This document shows positions 9,027 through 20,859 of a DNA stretch of 64,000 bases, one piece after another. The position numbers and the translations under genes are program-made. The notes below the pieces were generated by a model, which saw nothing but the letters and a program-made list of their open reading frames with translations, made no database searches and was not told the origin of the DNA. The stretch comes from Phytophthora sp. 'mugwort' (taxonomy: Eukaryota; Oomycota; Peronosporomycetes; Peronosporales; Peronosporaceae): contig JAUCEF010000016.1 in assembly GCA_033558025.1 (NCBI GenBank), positions 2,542,001 through 2,606,000 of the forward strand, read 5' to 3'. The first letter of the stretch is position 1. Every line of letters begins with the position of its first letter.

Positions 9027-10099
9027 ACCCTATCAGTCCAGGATCAAGTCAAATCGTATCTCTGAAGCGGTCGACCTCTCCACCGCCAGCACGACCCCTT
9101 CCATCGGGGGGGGGGCGTAGATTCTCGACACACTAAGGGCCCAACGTGGTGTATCTAGGTTTAAAACATAACATGTTAGATAACATAACATGTAAACTGT
9201 TAGTAGGGTCGACGTGCCTTTATGAGCAACAGGCAATTAACGTACCGTCTCGTCGCCCGGTTCTCACAAATTGTGAGCGGCAGGTTGCTCATGATTATCC
9301 ACACCAGCCAGCCGAAGCGGTTTTAAGAGGATCGCCGCACATAGCTCAGCAAAGACCCCGTCTCGGCCGTCGTGGCCCCGATCATCTCTGCCTCAAAGTT
9401 CAGATGCTCCCGTCTCAATTTCTACATGAGGTTAGTAAACTCGGTGCGGTGGGCCTATTTTCTAACCGTGCCGCAACGACAACGGAACTATTCAAGAATT
9501 ACTTCGTCAAAGTCATCGCGGCACGGCTGGAAGAAAAGAACCTTTACTTGGGCGGACGTGAACGTGAGGCGGGGAGGGCGCGAAACGGTGACCTTGCTGG
9601 GGGGGATGGCGACCTACTGGGGTGTGGGCGTGATTGTTGATGTCTTGAAAAATGGAGAATGACAACAGCAGTCGTCCCAGCACACTCGGACAAGCTCAAG
9701 ATACAACGGTTGGCTTTGAGAGGCCCATTAAACTGGGAGTAATTCATGATATTCAGTAGGCCCTTCAAGGAAACAATTACGATATGTGGTGGTGTATACG
9801 GTTCGAAATTAAAATGACATTGAGAAGGCTCCACGCATAAATTATGATATGTGCTGAGTCTCGAGCACACAATACATTTATTTATGATATGTATGAACAT
9901 TATTGATGTAGATGGATATCATCACTTATCAGACCATTAACTTTTGTATGGAGCATTCGCCCAATCACTAATTTACACGATAAACAGCCAATCCGATAAT
10001 GTATGCCAAAGCATTTGGCCAAATCGTTTAAGCTAGGCGTAGGTAGGTCCTCTACTCCAGTCATTTTGACGTATTGGGTCGGAGGGAAACGAAAAATGT
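9027..10099. other. intergenic, no recognisable gene
   Basis: Only short, shadow-like frames are present. A small direct and inverted cluster of ataacatgt units lies near 9166-9192. The stretch 9700-10090 is AT-rich. I see no terminal repeats that would tie it to the flanking transposons. Confidence 0.4.
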
Positions 10100-12165
10100 G
10101 TGTACTCTATTCAAAATCCTAGTGAAGAGCGTATCACTTGCATATTTGCATCTTATCCGACCAGGATGGGCCTAGACGAACTAAAGCCTGGCAACAGGAA
10201 GGGGGTCAAAGCAACAGCCATCAAAGCGTTAAATGTCTTCGTAAAGAGTGAGAATGTTGGGTTTGACTATGATAAGCAATGCATTGAACATGACGATTTA
10301 GGCAAGTGTTTTGTAGCTGTACTGTACATGTTTGGTATGTATCTTGCATCTAACGAGGGCAAGAAGGGCAATGCACTTGCTCGAGATACCTCAATGCAAT
10401 GTTATAGGCAGAGTAAGATGTGGTTGTTTGAGCGCTTCGCCGTGCAACGACACATTGCCGAAGCAAAGTTGCTTAGCATGGGGAAGACACTCGACAGCTT
10501 CTGTATGAAGCGAGATGGAAATGTAGTCAACAAAGCACCACCGTGCTCAAAAGGCGATTTGAAAAAGATGATGTTGTATTTTGTATCAGAACGCAAGTTC
10601 ATATAGTGACTACCAAGACGCTACGTTGCTGTGTCTGCTGTGGTACCTGTTTGGGCGGCGTCAGATATGTCGCTCGTCCGAAAACAGAACATCTCCGTCG
10701 ACGCGTCGGGCGTCTTCTTCGTGCGCTTCATAATGAAAACTTTCGAAGAGCAGGGGATCTCGCTGTTCCCCGACGCTGACTTCGTCACCTGCCCTCTCCA
10801 CGTGATCGCTGTGGCTCTGATCACACAAGATGCTCCGTCTATTGCCTTAATCGACAACTTGTCTGAGATACCTGTCGGAGCAGCTGTCGACTTGTCTCCG
10901 GGGACGCCGCTACTGGAGGTCCTGAACCACCCTTCCGAGCTTTCTGCGCATGTATCCACTGCTACGCCCGGTCCCGTTATCCCCGCCCCCGTCAACGCCG
11001 TCCAGACGATATACTCCCACGACAACCGCATGCTCGATCGTGTCGCTGCTGCTGCTAGAGTAACGGTCTCTGTGTCGTCGCACTGGTTTTTCGCCACGGA
11101 GGGGCTCAGCACGTGAACGGCTGCGACGGACTCACCCATCGCTGGATCTTCAACCGTGGTGCGTGGAACATGAGCACAACGAACAAGGGACTCAACTACA
11201 TGTTTTTTTTTCGCACAAGCAGGGAAGATCACATGTTTAGTAAGGCACTCAGTGATTACGAGACGAAGGCCACAGTGAGGGCACTGAACTTGAATCCCTT
11301 TGACGCTGAGACACAAGATAAGATCGCCGTGGTACAGCGATTTGCGTTCACGACTGGCGTCAAGATGGGAAGCTCCAGGTACAATATTAGCCAGCAAGTG
11401 GCCGATATCTTCATGACTTACCTCTACCCCACGATGAAGTAGCTCCAAGTGGATGCTTTAGCCGTCAGGCACTTGGAGGCGGCTGTTGTGAATGCTGGAG
11501 CGTTGATTACTGAGATAGTTGCATGGTCGTCGCATCTTCCCGCCTGTAGAAATGCAAATACCTGTGGAAATTCAAACGATAAATCAAGCGAAGGAGAAGC
11601 CGCCGCAACGCATACGGTTACAAGCGACATGAGCAAGATTATTGACCATCAACGCAGTGTTTCGTTGACCAGTTAATGATGCACATCAAGCGTCAGGACG
11701 AGCGCTTGGATAATCTAGAAGCTAGGGTGGATGGGGTACAGCAAAAGACAGCAGAAGAACGTCAGCAGGCCCCAAATCAAGGCCAAGACAAGCCCAAGCG
11801 GAGACGATCGTCAGTGACTCACCTTCACGTCACGTGGTTGGTGGTACGCGCAGGAACCATTCTGGAAGTCCGACCCGCCGAAGCAGCGGCGCTCATACGC
11901 GAAGCAACTTGTCAGCTTCATGAAAGCCTTATTGACCGACAGCTTCATGCTTGACCCAATTGCGAGCGACTACCGCGGCCAAGTCCCCAGGCTTAGGAAA
12001 CAAGCTGAAACGGCAGTATTGACCTTCCTCAGCAGCCACAACATCCAGTCACGTGGTTCAACCGCCATCTGGAAGCATCTCCAAGCCCTGTACTTGAGGG
12101 GTGCCCTCAACGCTAACATCATTCAGCACCTGAAACTGCGTCGGGTCGCCTTAATCCATGCACGG
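10100..12165 (+). pseudogene. Crypton tyrosine recombinase, decayed
   Basis: Several frames in order reconstruct the layout of an oomycete Crypton recombinase. The N-terminal part is 10100-10606 (KPGNRKGVKATA, then APPCSKGDLKKMM). The middle part is 10620-11100 (DMSLVRK, then FPDADFVTCPLHVIAVALIT). The catalytic C-terminal part includes an H-x-F-R box near 11080 split by a 2 bp frameshift, the NRGAWNMSTTNKG motif and a nearby Tyr. A downstream helical/KRRR region (11676-11860) and a final segment (11920-12160) follow. At least four frame breaks are present. Cryptons move by tyrosine recombination and have no terminal inverted repeats, so the element edges cannot be set from sequence. Confidence 0.75.
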
Positions 12166-12445
12166 ATGTATTCGACCCTGTGTACAAGGCGCCGAAAGCT
12201 GGGGAAATGTAGACTGGAAGGCTTTCTTCGTCTGCCACGCCTCTGACAAGCTCAGTAGTGTCGATAATACCCGAAAAACATTGTCAAGAATATCTGTTAT
12301 CCTTGATAATACTGAGTCATTGTCGAAATTATCCGAAACACCTTGTCGAGAATAGAAGTTAAACCTTGTCGAAATACCAAACAATTCGTCTAGTTTAGCC
12401 GAAAAGCTTCGAGTGCCAGTTTACGAAACGACATCAAGAAGCAAC

Positions 12446-13760
12446 ATGATAGACGCGACACAACACACGATCGCTGAGAAAATCGATATCGTCCTAGCGG
12501 TGAAGGAGCAAGGAAGGGCCGTCCGAGACGTCTCGCAAGAAACGAATACTCCGCGCAATACGCTACTCTTTTTTTGGCCGAGAATCTATTTTCCACGCCG
12601 GCCGACCCGTCTTAAAAACGTGCGACATGTCCTGGGTTTCTGCTCCAACCAAGGAGTTCGAGCTTGAATTGGTTAGACTCGTCAGACAAAAGCTATCCAA
12701 AGTTTGAAAGTATCACGTAGTGACCTTATTGTGGAGTGCGTCAAGAAAACTCCAGGGTTGGCGGAGAAAGCGGGTGGAGCTCAGAGCTCGTGCCTTACCC
12801 GATTCATTAAGTGCAATAACCTTGCGGATTGTGTGGAATGATATAAAACGACCTCCTAAGGCGGTGTCGAGTATATCCGAAATCACCCAGGCGCCGGTGC
12901 CGAGTATACCCGATGATAGCCCGGTCGAGGTTACTTGAACGACCTAACGTGAAGAAGGATATGGGATGCAATGCATTCCTATGGAGATTGATGAAGGCGA
13001 CGAAACGGTTATAGTGCCTGTCGCCACCAATGCAACGGCTAGCCCACTGGTTTGTAAAACTACGGCTGTTTGCTTTAGGCTAGACGATGAATCGTACCAT
13101 TTCCAGGTCACACGGAAAAACCTGGATACGCTCGAGCCTCAAAGTTGGTTAGATGACACAGTGATATCATATTTCATCGACAGCATATAACTGCCAACGG
13201 CGCAACCTTCAATTTCGACTGAAACTTTGGGAATTATACTAAGCGGGTAAAACAAACAAGAGCAGCACGGTGGCGACGTACAAGGCGGTATGTGGCATAA
13301 CGGGCGATTTCCGTACGAAAAGTTTCGAATCGTCATTACCCCAGTATGTATGAACGGTCATTGGAGTTTTGTGGTGATGCAACCCCAGTGCTCGCCATTG
13401 AAGGAGTAAAATATTGTATGCTGCAAGTAGACACGAAGAAGTACTACTCAGCCCAGGCGATCGGGACATTTCTTGGAGGGTATGTCGAGCCAGAGGCGAC
13501 GGAGCAGATGGCAACAATCGAGAAATGTATTGCGACCAAGCGCGTGTAGATCAACCGCCACAACGCAACAACTTTGATTGCAGTATCTTCGGGTTGTACT
13601 TCATGCGCGAGGTGAACCGAGCGCTCCTTCGCGACCCGAACCTTCTGCTTCTCCTCAATATTGGCAACATCTGCAGCTTGCCATAGATAAAGTTCAACTT
13701 CAACTTCGTGCGAATGCAGTTCAAGAAGCTTTTCGTTAACGATCAAGCTTTGCAGCAGTA
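12446..13760 (+). pseudogene. CENP-B/Tc5-type HTH plus Ulp1-like cysteine protease, decayed
   Basis: The first segment (from ATG 12446) has a helix-turn-helix of the psq/CENP-B kind (AEKIDIVLAVKEQ, then RDVSQET). A second DNA-binding-like segment near 12720-12840 reads LIVECVKKTPGLAEKAGGA in a broken frame, like the Tc5/CENP-B HTH. After an acidic stretch, LDTLEPQSWLDDTVISYFI (13118-13174) starts a C48 (Ulp1) fold. The catalytic set follows as NGHWSFVV (His near 13360), QVDTKK (Asp) and QRNNFDC (Cys near 13585). Frames break several times. No DDE transposase core follows. It may be a transposon-derived accessory protein or a host gene fossil. Confidence 0.5.
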
Positions 13761-13799
13761 GACACTTAGTACATTGTTAATTCAAACGCGTTATTTTTT

Positions 13800-14092
13800 C
13801 TCCATTGACTAATTAAGCCCTGCTGACGGGCTGTAGACAGTCCTACCACCACCACCTCTTGCCCGCCCACCCAAACCACCCGCCGTCGACGATCTCCTGT
13901 TGTTGGTCGTCCTGCCACCCGTCCTGCTGCCACACGCGCACGCCGCCTGCCCAAGCCGCCGTCCATCCTGCCGTTTTAGCCCACCCAATGTCTGCCGACC
14001 GTCCAAGCAGCACGCCGACCGCTCCCGCCGCCCTGCTATCCGTCCATGCCGTCCGCTTCCGCCTTCCTCGCCGCTGCTGCCTCATGTCGTTT
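13800..14092. other. pyrimidine-rich low-complexity stretch
   Basis: C-rich, strongly strand-biased sequence of repeated ccgcc/ccacc-like units, ending in a run of 13 C at 14094-14106. No coding signature is recognisable. It lies just before the proposed left end of the piggyBac element. Confidence 0.4.
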
Positions 14093-16624
14093 AACCCCCC
14101 CCCCCGTTACCAAGTTACGACTTAGTTTCCCGCTTATATAGAAAATGGCTCGAAAAAAAGTTTCAATATCTTAATCAAGTCAATTGCTTCACCAAAAATA
14201 TATAAGTGGGAGAGGTGTTTGAGACATGCAGAGAACAAGGGAGGATATTGAATTAGTGGCTGAGGGCTCATTTACAAACTTGCCTGGTATGGCACGGATC
14301 CGGGCAAGCGGAAAATCCAAGAAGTCGGCGGTCGCGGTGGCGGCGCGCGACGTCGACTTCAAGCACCTCTGGCGGCAGCTCACAGCGGCGGGTGGACGAC
14401 CAAGAGGCCAACGGGTCCACTCGCCAACGACTGGACATATACGTCACCGGCCGGCGAGAATTTTATCGGTATGGAATGTTTGGTAAATATTATATATATT
14501 CTTTATCTATCATATACTAATTATTTATGTTTTACAGGCGAGGCCGAAGTAGTGGCACACGCGATATTGATCAAGCTCCCAGAGGACACAGGAAGCCCGA
14601 ACACGTGGACGACGACCAAGGCGAAGAGGACGAGCGAAAACAATGCGAAGGTAAAGAGGACGAGCGGAAGCAAGGCGAAAAGAACAAGCAGGAGTGAGAC
14701 GGTAACGACCGCATTGCGGCTCCTAGCGCCGGCACACAGCGAGTGGTTCATCGGGTAGTGGTGTTTGCGGATGGTAAGGGTGGCAACTCGGCGGACGTGC
14801 CGCTGATGTCGCCACAGGCCTTTACGGCCTCCCAGATTGACACGTCCACGTTGCACGATATTTTCGGGTCTGACAGTAGGACCTTCCGTTTTTGAAAAAC
14901 GAGGCGCCGCGTCTCCGCGACAAGTTGTGGAAGCTGTTACCAGTGGTAAACATTCTGCAGTCAACATTCCTGTCCGACTGGAGTTTGCCCAGTAAGTACT
15001 CTTTTGATGAAGGTGTTCTTCCTGCCACGTCGAAGCGGAACACGACACGCATGTTCATGCCGACAAGCCACATCGATATGGGACCAAGATGTTCATGGTG
15101 TGTGACTCTGTGAGCGCATACTGCCACCGGTACGTGATTTTTTTCCACTTTGCATAAGTCGTAGGTTCCGACTTTCCTTTATTTTGTGTGCCTAACACAG
15201 TCGTATGTTACTGCTTCAGCTTTGAAGTATACGTAGGTAAAAGAAACCAAGAAGACACTAATCAAGAAACATTTGATAACAAGACTGGTGCTGCAATCGT
15301 TCGCAATATGAAGATTGCTCTTGGAGGGAATTCCCAGGGCATCGATTGGTGGTGATTGACCGGTTTTATTCCTCGGTGGCGCTAGCGATCCACCTGTTGA
15401 CGATGGGCCTGTACGTCTTGGGCACCATCGTCACCGACCGGATTGGCTTTGACAAGCGAGTCCGTGAGAAGCGTCAAAATAAAAAAGCGGCCGCAGGGCA
15501 TCGAGCGCGGCTCCTTCCTGTTTTCGCGCTCCGCTGCCATACCGACGATGGTCGCGTGCCACTGGTGAACGGGAATCCGGTGCATTACCTTGCTACCGGT
15601 CTCTCCATGGCAGAAGATTCAATCCGCCCGAATTTGAAGAGAGCTGGTGGCTCGACTTTCAAGTGTCCCAAGCTTGTCACCGACTATCAGCGCTGGATGG
15701 GCGGAGTTGACATCCATGATCAACTCCGCCTCCAGTCATATATTCGTGCAGACGTCGCTACGGTTCCAGAAATATTACAAGTCGCTTTTCATGGGCCTCC
15801 TGGATATGGCGTTCGTCAACGCGTATATCACGCACAAGACGGCCGCCGCGATCAAGCGGGAAGTGCAAAAAGACCATGAAGAGTGGTACACGCAGCTACA
15901 TTGCAGCTACTGAAATTGAAGCTGGATGACTCTGCGGACGCGAACAAGGCGCCGGATGGACGACCCCATATCCCGCAACCGCCGCCGCGGAGTCGGACAC
16001 AAGCACACCCAGTTCGACGACTGCGTGGCTATGACAGGGGTCAAAAGCCGCCGGGCGCGCCTGCAAGGTTTGCGCAGTGCAGCGCGGGAAGCGAAAGAAA
16101 TCGTTTCAGACTACATGGTATTGCGTAGAATGCTCGCAGCCTGACGCTAAGTATTTTCTGTGCTCGAACCGCGCCGCATGTCCGGCGGATTCCCCAAGAC
16201 TTGTTACCAGATTTGGCACGAGGATTTCGATAGCGGCTCCGCTATATCTCCGGCGCTAGGAAAGCGTGTCGTGTTGCGTCGCTCGGGCTAGATCGAAACT
16301 CGCAAGCTCATTCGTCGCGAGCTGCTCCAGAACCAAGCGTGTGATGACGCCGACAACGAGAAAGAGGGGGAGCAGAAATCGGGAGGCTAAGACTCAGGCT
16401 CCTGAATTCACTGTTGCTGAGTGTGACTCACCTTGCATTTCATTGAATACACATTTCATTTTTTTTAACCTACGCATTGCTTTGTTCTCGCTTACTCGCG
16501 TTTCGACAAATGTCTAAGTGTTTGCTCTATTTTTGTTTAGCCAGATGATTTGATAAGTCGTAAGTTGCGGATCTGAACATCGTATAAAAGTCTGTAAGTC
16601 GTAAGTCATACGACTTAGGGTCAA
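14092..16624 (+). mobile_element. piggyBac-like element, tentative limits
   Basis: A TTAA followed by a C-run and a GTTACGACTTAG motif at 14092-14130 faces an inverted ACGACTTAGGG followed by TCAA at 16609-16624. piggyBac elements insert at TTAA and start with CCC, so these could be the ends, the right TTAA being mutated. Copies of a taagtcgtaag motif occur at the right end (around 16553 and 16593). The transposase relic lies between. The limits are inferred. Confidence 0.35.
14289..16390 (+). pseudogene. piggyBac transposase, intron-bearing and decayed
   Basis: The N-terminal part (DVDFKHLWRQLTAAG) is followed by an intron at about 14483-14538. The catalytic domain shows YSFDEGVLPATSKRN (first Asp), MVCDSVSAYCHR (second Asp), an intron with clean ends at 15130-15219, FEVYVGKRN, VIDRFYSS, and MGGVDIHDQLRLQSYI (last Asp). 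The C-terminal part has a Cys-rich zinc-binding region (CKVCAVQRGKRK, then WYCVECS) ending near 16390. It is broken by frame shifts, for example near 15345 and 15740, and by a stop near 16300. All catalytic Asp positions remain visible. Confidence 0.8.
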
Positions 16625-16770
16625 AACACCTCTACCAACCCATACATTCATTGCGGTCTATCTTGGCGTGGACAGTGCAGCACCTTACAAACTTCTATAT
16701 TAAATAGAAGGCGTAAGTTACGGCGTAAAATAAGCCGTTCCAGCATCGATTTTCCGGTAACGGAGGGTGA

Positions 16771-18469
16771 CAGACAACGACGGTGAAAGCCGCCCCCCCT
16801 ATAACAGCATCCGTCATATAAAACGAGACGGGGACCAGCGACATGAAAAGCGTCCCCCCAGAGCTAAATATATGCATGTAAAGATATAATTGGCCGAAGC
16901 AAAACAAAATAAATCAACGAAAATTTGGAATGTTTTACACGATTACAACTCAATACTGTATCTTTGGGTATGGCTTTTCTGAAGCTGCGCACTACAACTC
17001 TTCCGAAATCACTTCCAAAGCTCTGACCGTATGATTCACCGAAGCAAGCCTTTTTGCTGGGCTGTTCTCGTCCCATAACATTTTCTAATAGCCAGTCGGC
17101 TGTCAGACTCCCACGTCAAGGGGCTGACAGACGGCTGTGCTATTTGCTGGGACGGGACCCACAACTGCAGAGGTAACCTCTGCAACAATATTCTGCCCTC
17201 CTTCCGACACATGGGAGTCAAAGTTGTCGAGGAGGAGGACAGGAGGGAACTCTATTTCATACTTCAGCACATTTTGAATGTAAAAATTCCACACCGTGGC
17301 GTCCATCCAGCCGTTTTCCTGGGACGTGTACACGTGTCAGTCTGGATAACTTGGGAGCTCGTCAGACTTCACCGTGCCACCGGGCATTCCCCGCAGTATA
17401 AAAAAGTATCGGCAGTTTTCCTACAAACAATGGCATACAAATATTTCTTAATAAGAAACAATAGCATAAAAGTTTGGTAGAAAAAACTTACCGTCCGCTC
17501 GAAAAGCGAGCACCGCCGTCAAACGTCCCGAGTTTTTCTGGAGGTGCTTGACCTTTGCGGAGCCGCTACGCCCCTTAATTGCCCATGTCTGGTGGGGCGG
17601 GGTGTCGGAGTGGATGGCGGTCTCGTCGACGTTAAAATTCGCACTTCAGGATAGTTTGCATACTCCTCCCAAAAATTTATTCTTGCAATGCTTCGTCGCT
17701 TTTCTTCGTAAATTGCGGCTTCTGTACGGAAAACCCATGCCTCCATACAGTAGTAAAATCCAATGCAATAAATTGTAAGCTCAAATATCCCAAAATACAA
17801 ATGAAAATATGCATTTTGTTTACTGCGCTGCAAAACGATGACACAGGCGCACCAGCGCATTTACCCCACTCTCCTCGGTGGCCTTTCTAGATAAGTAGCT
17901 GTGCAGCCATGCGCCATGCTGCTGTCTGATGTTTTCTATCATAATTACCGTGCACAAATACTAAAATAAAAGCGTTAAAAAATGCTAGAGTTGCAACAAA
18001 CAATAAATAAACCCACCTCCTCCTCGCGACGCAAGTTCTTCATGTAAGTAACGAAGTCGTGCGAGAACGGAATAATACTCTTTTAGACCCCTGTCCCTTT
18101 AGCGTTTTGCTAGTCTGCTCCCCCTTAAATTCGATTATGTCATTTTCTTGCTTTCTCCAGTTTTTCTGAGTGCTCAACGGAATCTTGAGCTCTCGAGTGG
18201 TTTGCTTGCAGCCCTCAGCAGCACCGCGCTCAAGAGCCTCGCGTTTTTGCATGATGGTGTACATGTTCTGATGTGAGCCCTGGGACATTGTGTCGGCTGG
18301 AAAAAATGTGAATGTACCGGAGCTCTCGTTGGTCGCCATATTGCAACACTATCCAGCAATTATCAACTATATTCTGATTGGGTAAAGTAAAGTGATGTCC
18401 CTGTCTATTTTGACTTTATACGAGGATCCCACTGCTAGGGGGGGGGGCAGCTTTCACCGTCGTTGTCTG
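16771..18469 (-). mobile_element. pogo-like DNA transposon with terminal inverted repeats
   Basis: Inverted repeats beginning CAGACAACGACGGTGAAAGC lie at 16771 and, reversed, ending at 18469. They extend inward for roughly 80 bp at lower similarity, including a C-run and a GACGGGGAC/GACAGGGAC block. The 1.7 kb between them contains one minus-strand transposase relic. No TA target duplication is obvious at the outer ends. Confidence 0.65.
16950..18339 (-). pseudogene. pogo/DDE_1-family transposase, decayed
   Basis: The N-terminus (18339-18040) has an HTH-like segment with LKIPLSTQKNWRKQE. The catalytic part has the NVDETAIHSDTP motif (first Asp, frame-shifted, near 17620), a 71 bp intron at 17421-17491, ENGWMDATVWN, VLLLDNFDSHVSE (second Asp) and VPANSTAVCQPLDVGV (third Asp). 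The tail matches the usual KRLASVNHTVRALE region. Several stops break it. The order and spacing are those of pogo-like transposases, which derive from the Tc1/mariner superfamily. Confidence 0.75.
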
Positions 18470-18617
18470 AAATGAAAGATCTGAAGGGTGTTAATGTTTA
18501 GTTGGTGGCCCACAACATGTATTGTGCTTGCAGATTTTTTGTCGATCCATTTAAACCTTAGATCGACCTCGACCAGCAAATAAATCGAGGACATAAACAT
18601 GCAAAAGGAGCTAAAAC

Positions 18618-18959
18618 GTGTCTAGTTTGTCGTATGTTGGCTATCCCTTGTCTGCTAACACGATCACTTCGGTGGCGGTAAGTCTCTTGAAGGACGTCAA
18701 GATGTCGCCGGCTACTAACGCTTTAATATTGCTATGTTTGCGCTGTGCGATGACTCTTCAGATTCGTCTGTGTGTGTACGAGCTGCTTCTGCATCATGGC
18801 GCTGATGACTACGGATCAGAGATCCTTGATGCCGTTCGACAAACCACTTATCGGCTCTGTCACGTTTCGGACTGGCCTCGTGCAAATGGGCCTCGTAAGG
18901 GAATCGTTAAACAATTCAAATATATCATTAACGCACTGAATACAAATACATACACGTGA
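18618..18959 (+). CDS. hypothetical ORF, 113 aa
   Basis: An open frame lies between the pogo element and the mariner relic. It is Leu- and Cys-rich in the middle, and I recognise no family. The start at 18618 is not assured. A splice-donor-like GTAAGT at 18678 could mean an intron. It may be a gene fragment or a chance ORF. Confidence 0.2.
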   Translation: MSSLSYVGYPLSANTITSVAVSLLKDVKMSPATNALILLCLRCAMTLQIRLCVYELLLHHGADDYGSEILDAVRQTTYRLCHVSDWPRANGPRKGIVKQFKYIINALNTNTYT

Positions 18960-19501
18960 ATAAGAAAAACGGCTGACACCTAAAGTCTTGAGAGTACATA
19001 CTGCATTTGTGCACGAACAAGGTTGTTGAAAACTGATGCACAACTAGCTCGATGATGATCTGCATCCACCGATTTCTCTGTCCGAGTGTTGTTGTCATGT
19101 TCGTAGCACTCTTTGTTTTTTTTTAGTATGTAAAGGTGCATCTTTTGTCAAACAGACCGAGAAGTGGAGTTACAATAAATCGGCCAGAATTGCGCTTTCA
19201 ACCCGCAATTCGACGGCAGATATAAATCGGGATCTAAATCAGGGCTTGTGATATACTTCCTCTGGTTGGAAAAGATCGCAATGTAAAACAGACGTCGAAC
19301 TCTAGTTTCGACTGTGGGTTCGCATGTCGAGCTCTGATAGGCGGAATCGACGCGGTTTGATCGCCGCTACCGGATACCGTTTTAAGCGCGAAAACATTTC
19401 AACCAATAAGAAAGTTATGGACGAAAGTGTGCGTCTCAGTATGCCAGTCATTGATCAATTTGCACCTTCTTGATCCCCTGCCACTACCAGTCTTCTCCAC
19501 C

Positions 19502-20859
19502 ATGTCCCGCCCGACGAAGCCCAACCTGACCACGAGAGAGCGACAAGGCGTAGTGATCTTCCTGCTGATGCACGGTGAGAGAGGTTAGTTCGATGGCGGT
19601 GTCTTGCGCGATACAGCTGAGGAGTTTGGTGTACCGTCAGCCGCATTTGGTCTCGATTTGAGACGGCATATGCCACCGAAGAATTGCCGGCGTTGCTCCA
19701 CGGATCAAGGGCACGTCGGGGCGGCACAAGCTGGACAGGAAAAAGCTATTGGAGCGCGTTGCCGCTATCCCTCTTCGGCGGCGCATGACGCAGCGGTGCC
19801 TTGCCGAAGAGCTTGGCGTCTCTCGCGCCGTCGTACGAGATGCCGTGGCCCAAGGAAGCCTTCTACGCCACTCGAGCACGATCCACCCGCTGCTGACGAA
19901 GGGGAACAAGCTCGCCCGCCTACGCCACGCTATCCGCCATGTTGTTCACGGGCCATACGACATCCACTTCTCGCCCATCTACAACGTCGTGCATGTGGAC
20001 GAGAAGTGGTTCAATGAGGGCACCGGCAAGAAGACTTTCAACGTGTTGCCTGGGGGGACTGTGCCACACAGTGAGCGCAAAAGCAAGCGCTTTATTGGCA
20101 AGACCATGGTTCTTGCTGCAGTTGCTAGACCTCGGTAAGTCTGTACGCCAAGCGTTGGTTGTTATTTGATCCTCTAACATTTTATGATTTGATTTGTACA
20201 GATATGATCAGAATGGAGAGGTTTTATTTGATGGCAAAATTGGCATTGAGGACTTTACGAAGCGGACGGAAGCGCAGCGTACCAGCAAGAATCGTCCAGC
20301 TGGCATGTTAGAGACGAAAAACCTGGAATCCGTAAAAATAGAGGTCTACGAACGCTACCTGTTGCAGAACATTATCCCAGCAATTAAGACCAAGTGGCCT
20401 GCATCTGAGAACGAGATGCCTATCCTAATCCAGCAAGACAACGCCACACCGCACTGCAAACCGGACAACGCCGACATCTTAGCCGCTGGACTGGCTGACG
20501 GCTGAAACATCCGTCTTGCCTTCCAGCCGGTAAACTCACCCGACCTCAACACCCTGGATTTGGGATACTTCACTTCAATCCAGACTCTCCAGTACCAAGA
20601 AGATTGCTACAACATTGATTAACTAGTACAGGCATACGCAGCACTCAAAGTAGAGACACTAGACAACATATTCCTCACCTTCTAGAAGGTTATGGAATGT
20701 GTGATGAAAGTAGGCGGGGCTAATGATTACAAGCTACCGCACATGTGCAAAAGCAAGCTGTGGCGACAAGGAAAGCTTCCACAGTCATTCCCATGTGACT
20801 TGGAGATTTTTCGACACGTTGTTACAGTTCTTCATGAAGGTGTTGTAATTGATGTATAA
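19502..20859 (+). pseudogene. mariner-like transposase, nearly full length
   Basis: From ATG 19502 it reads an N-terminal HTH region with TTRERQGVVIFLL, a second HTH-like part with QRCLAEELGVSRAVVRDAV, VVHVDEKWFNE (first Asp) and KTMVLAAVARPR. An intron of 67 bp follows (20135-20201, GTAAGT to TACAG), then YDQNGEVLFDG, NRPAGM, ILIQQDNATPH (second Asp) and SPDLNTLDLGYF (third acidic residue). It ends at TAA 20857-20859 after WRQGKLPQSF. In-frame stops occur at 19594, 20503 and twice further on, and the frame shifts near 19650. It belongs to the same family as the relic at 979-1874. Confidence 0.8.

Noticed and set aside
13859..14125. Pro/Cys/His-rich ORF in the C-rich stretch
   Set aside because: Low-complexity translation of a pyrimidine-biased tract; no coding signature.
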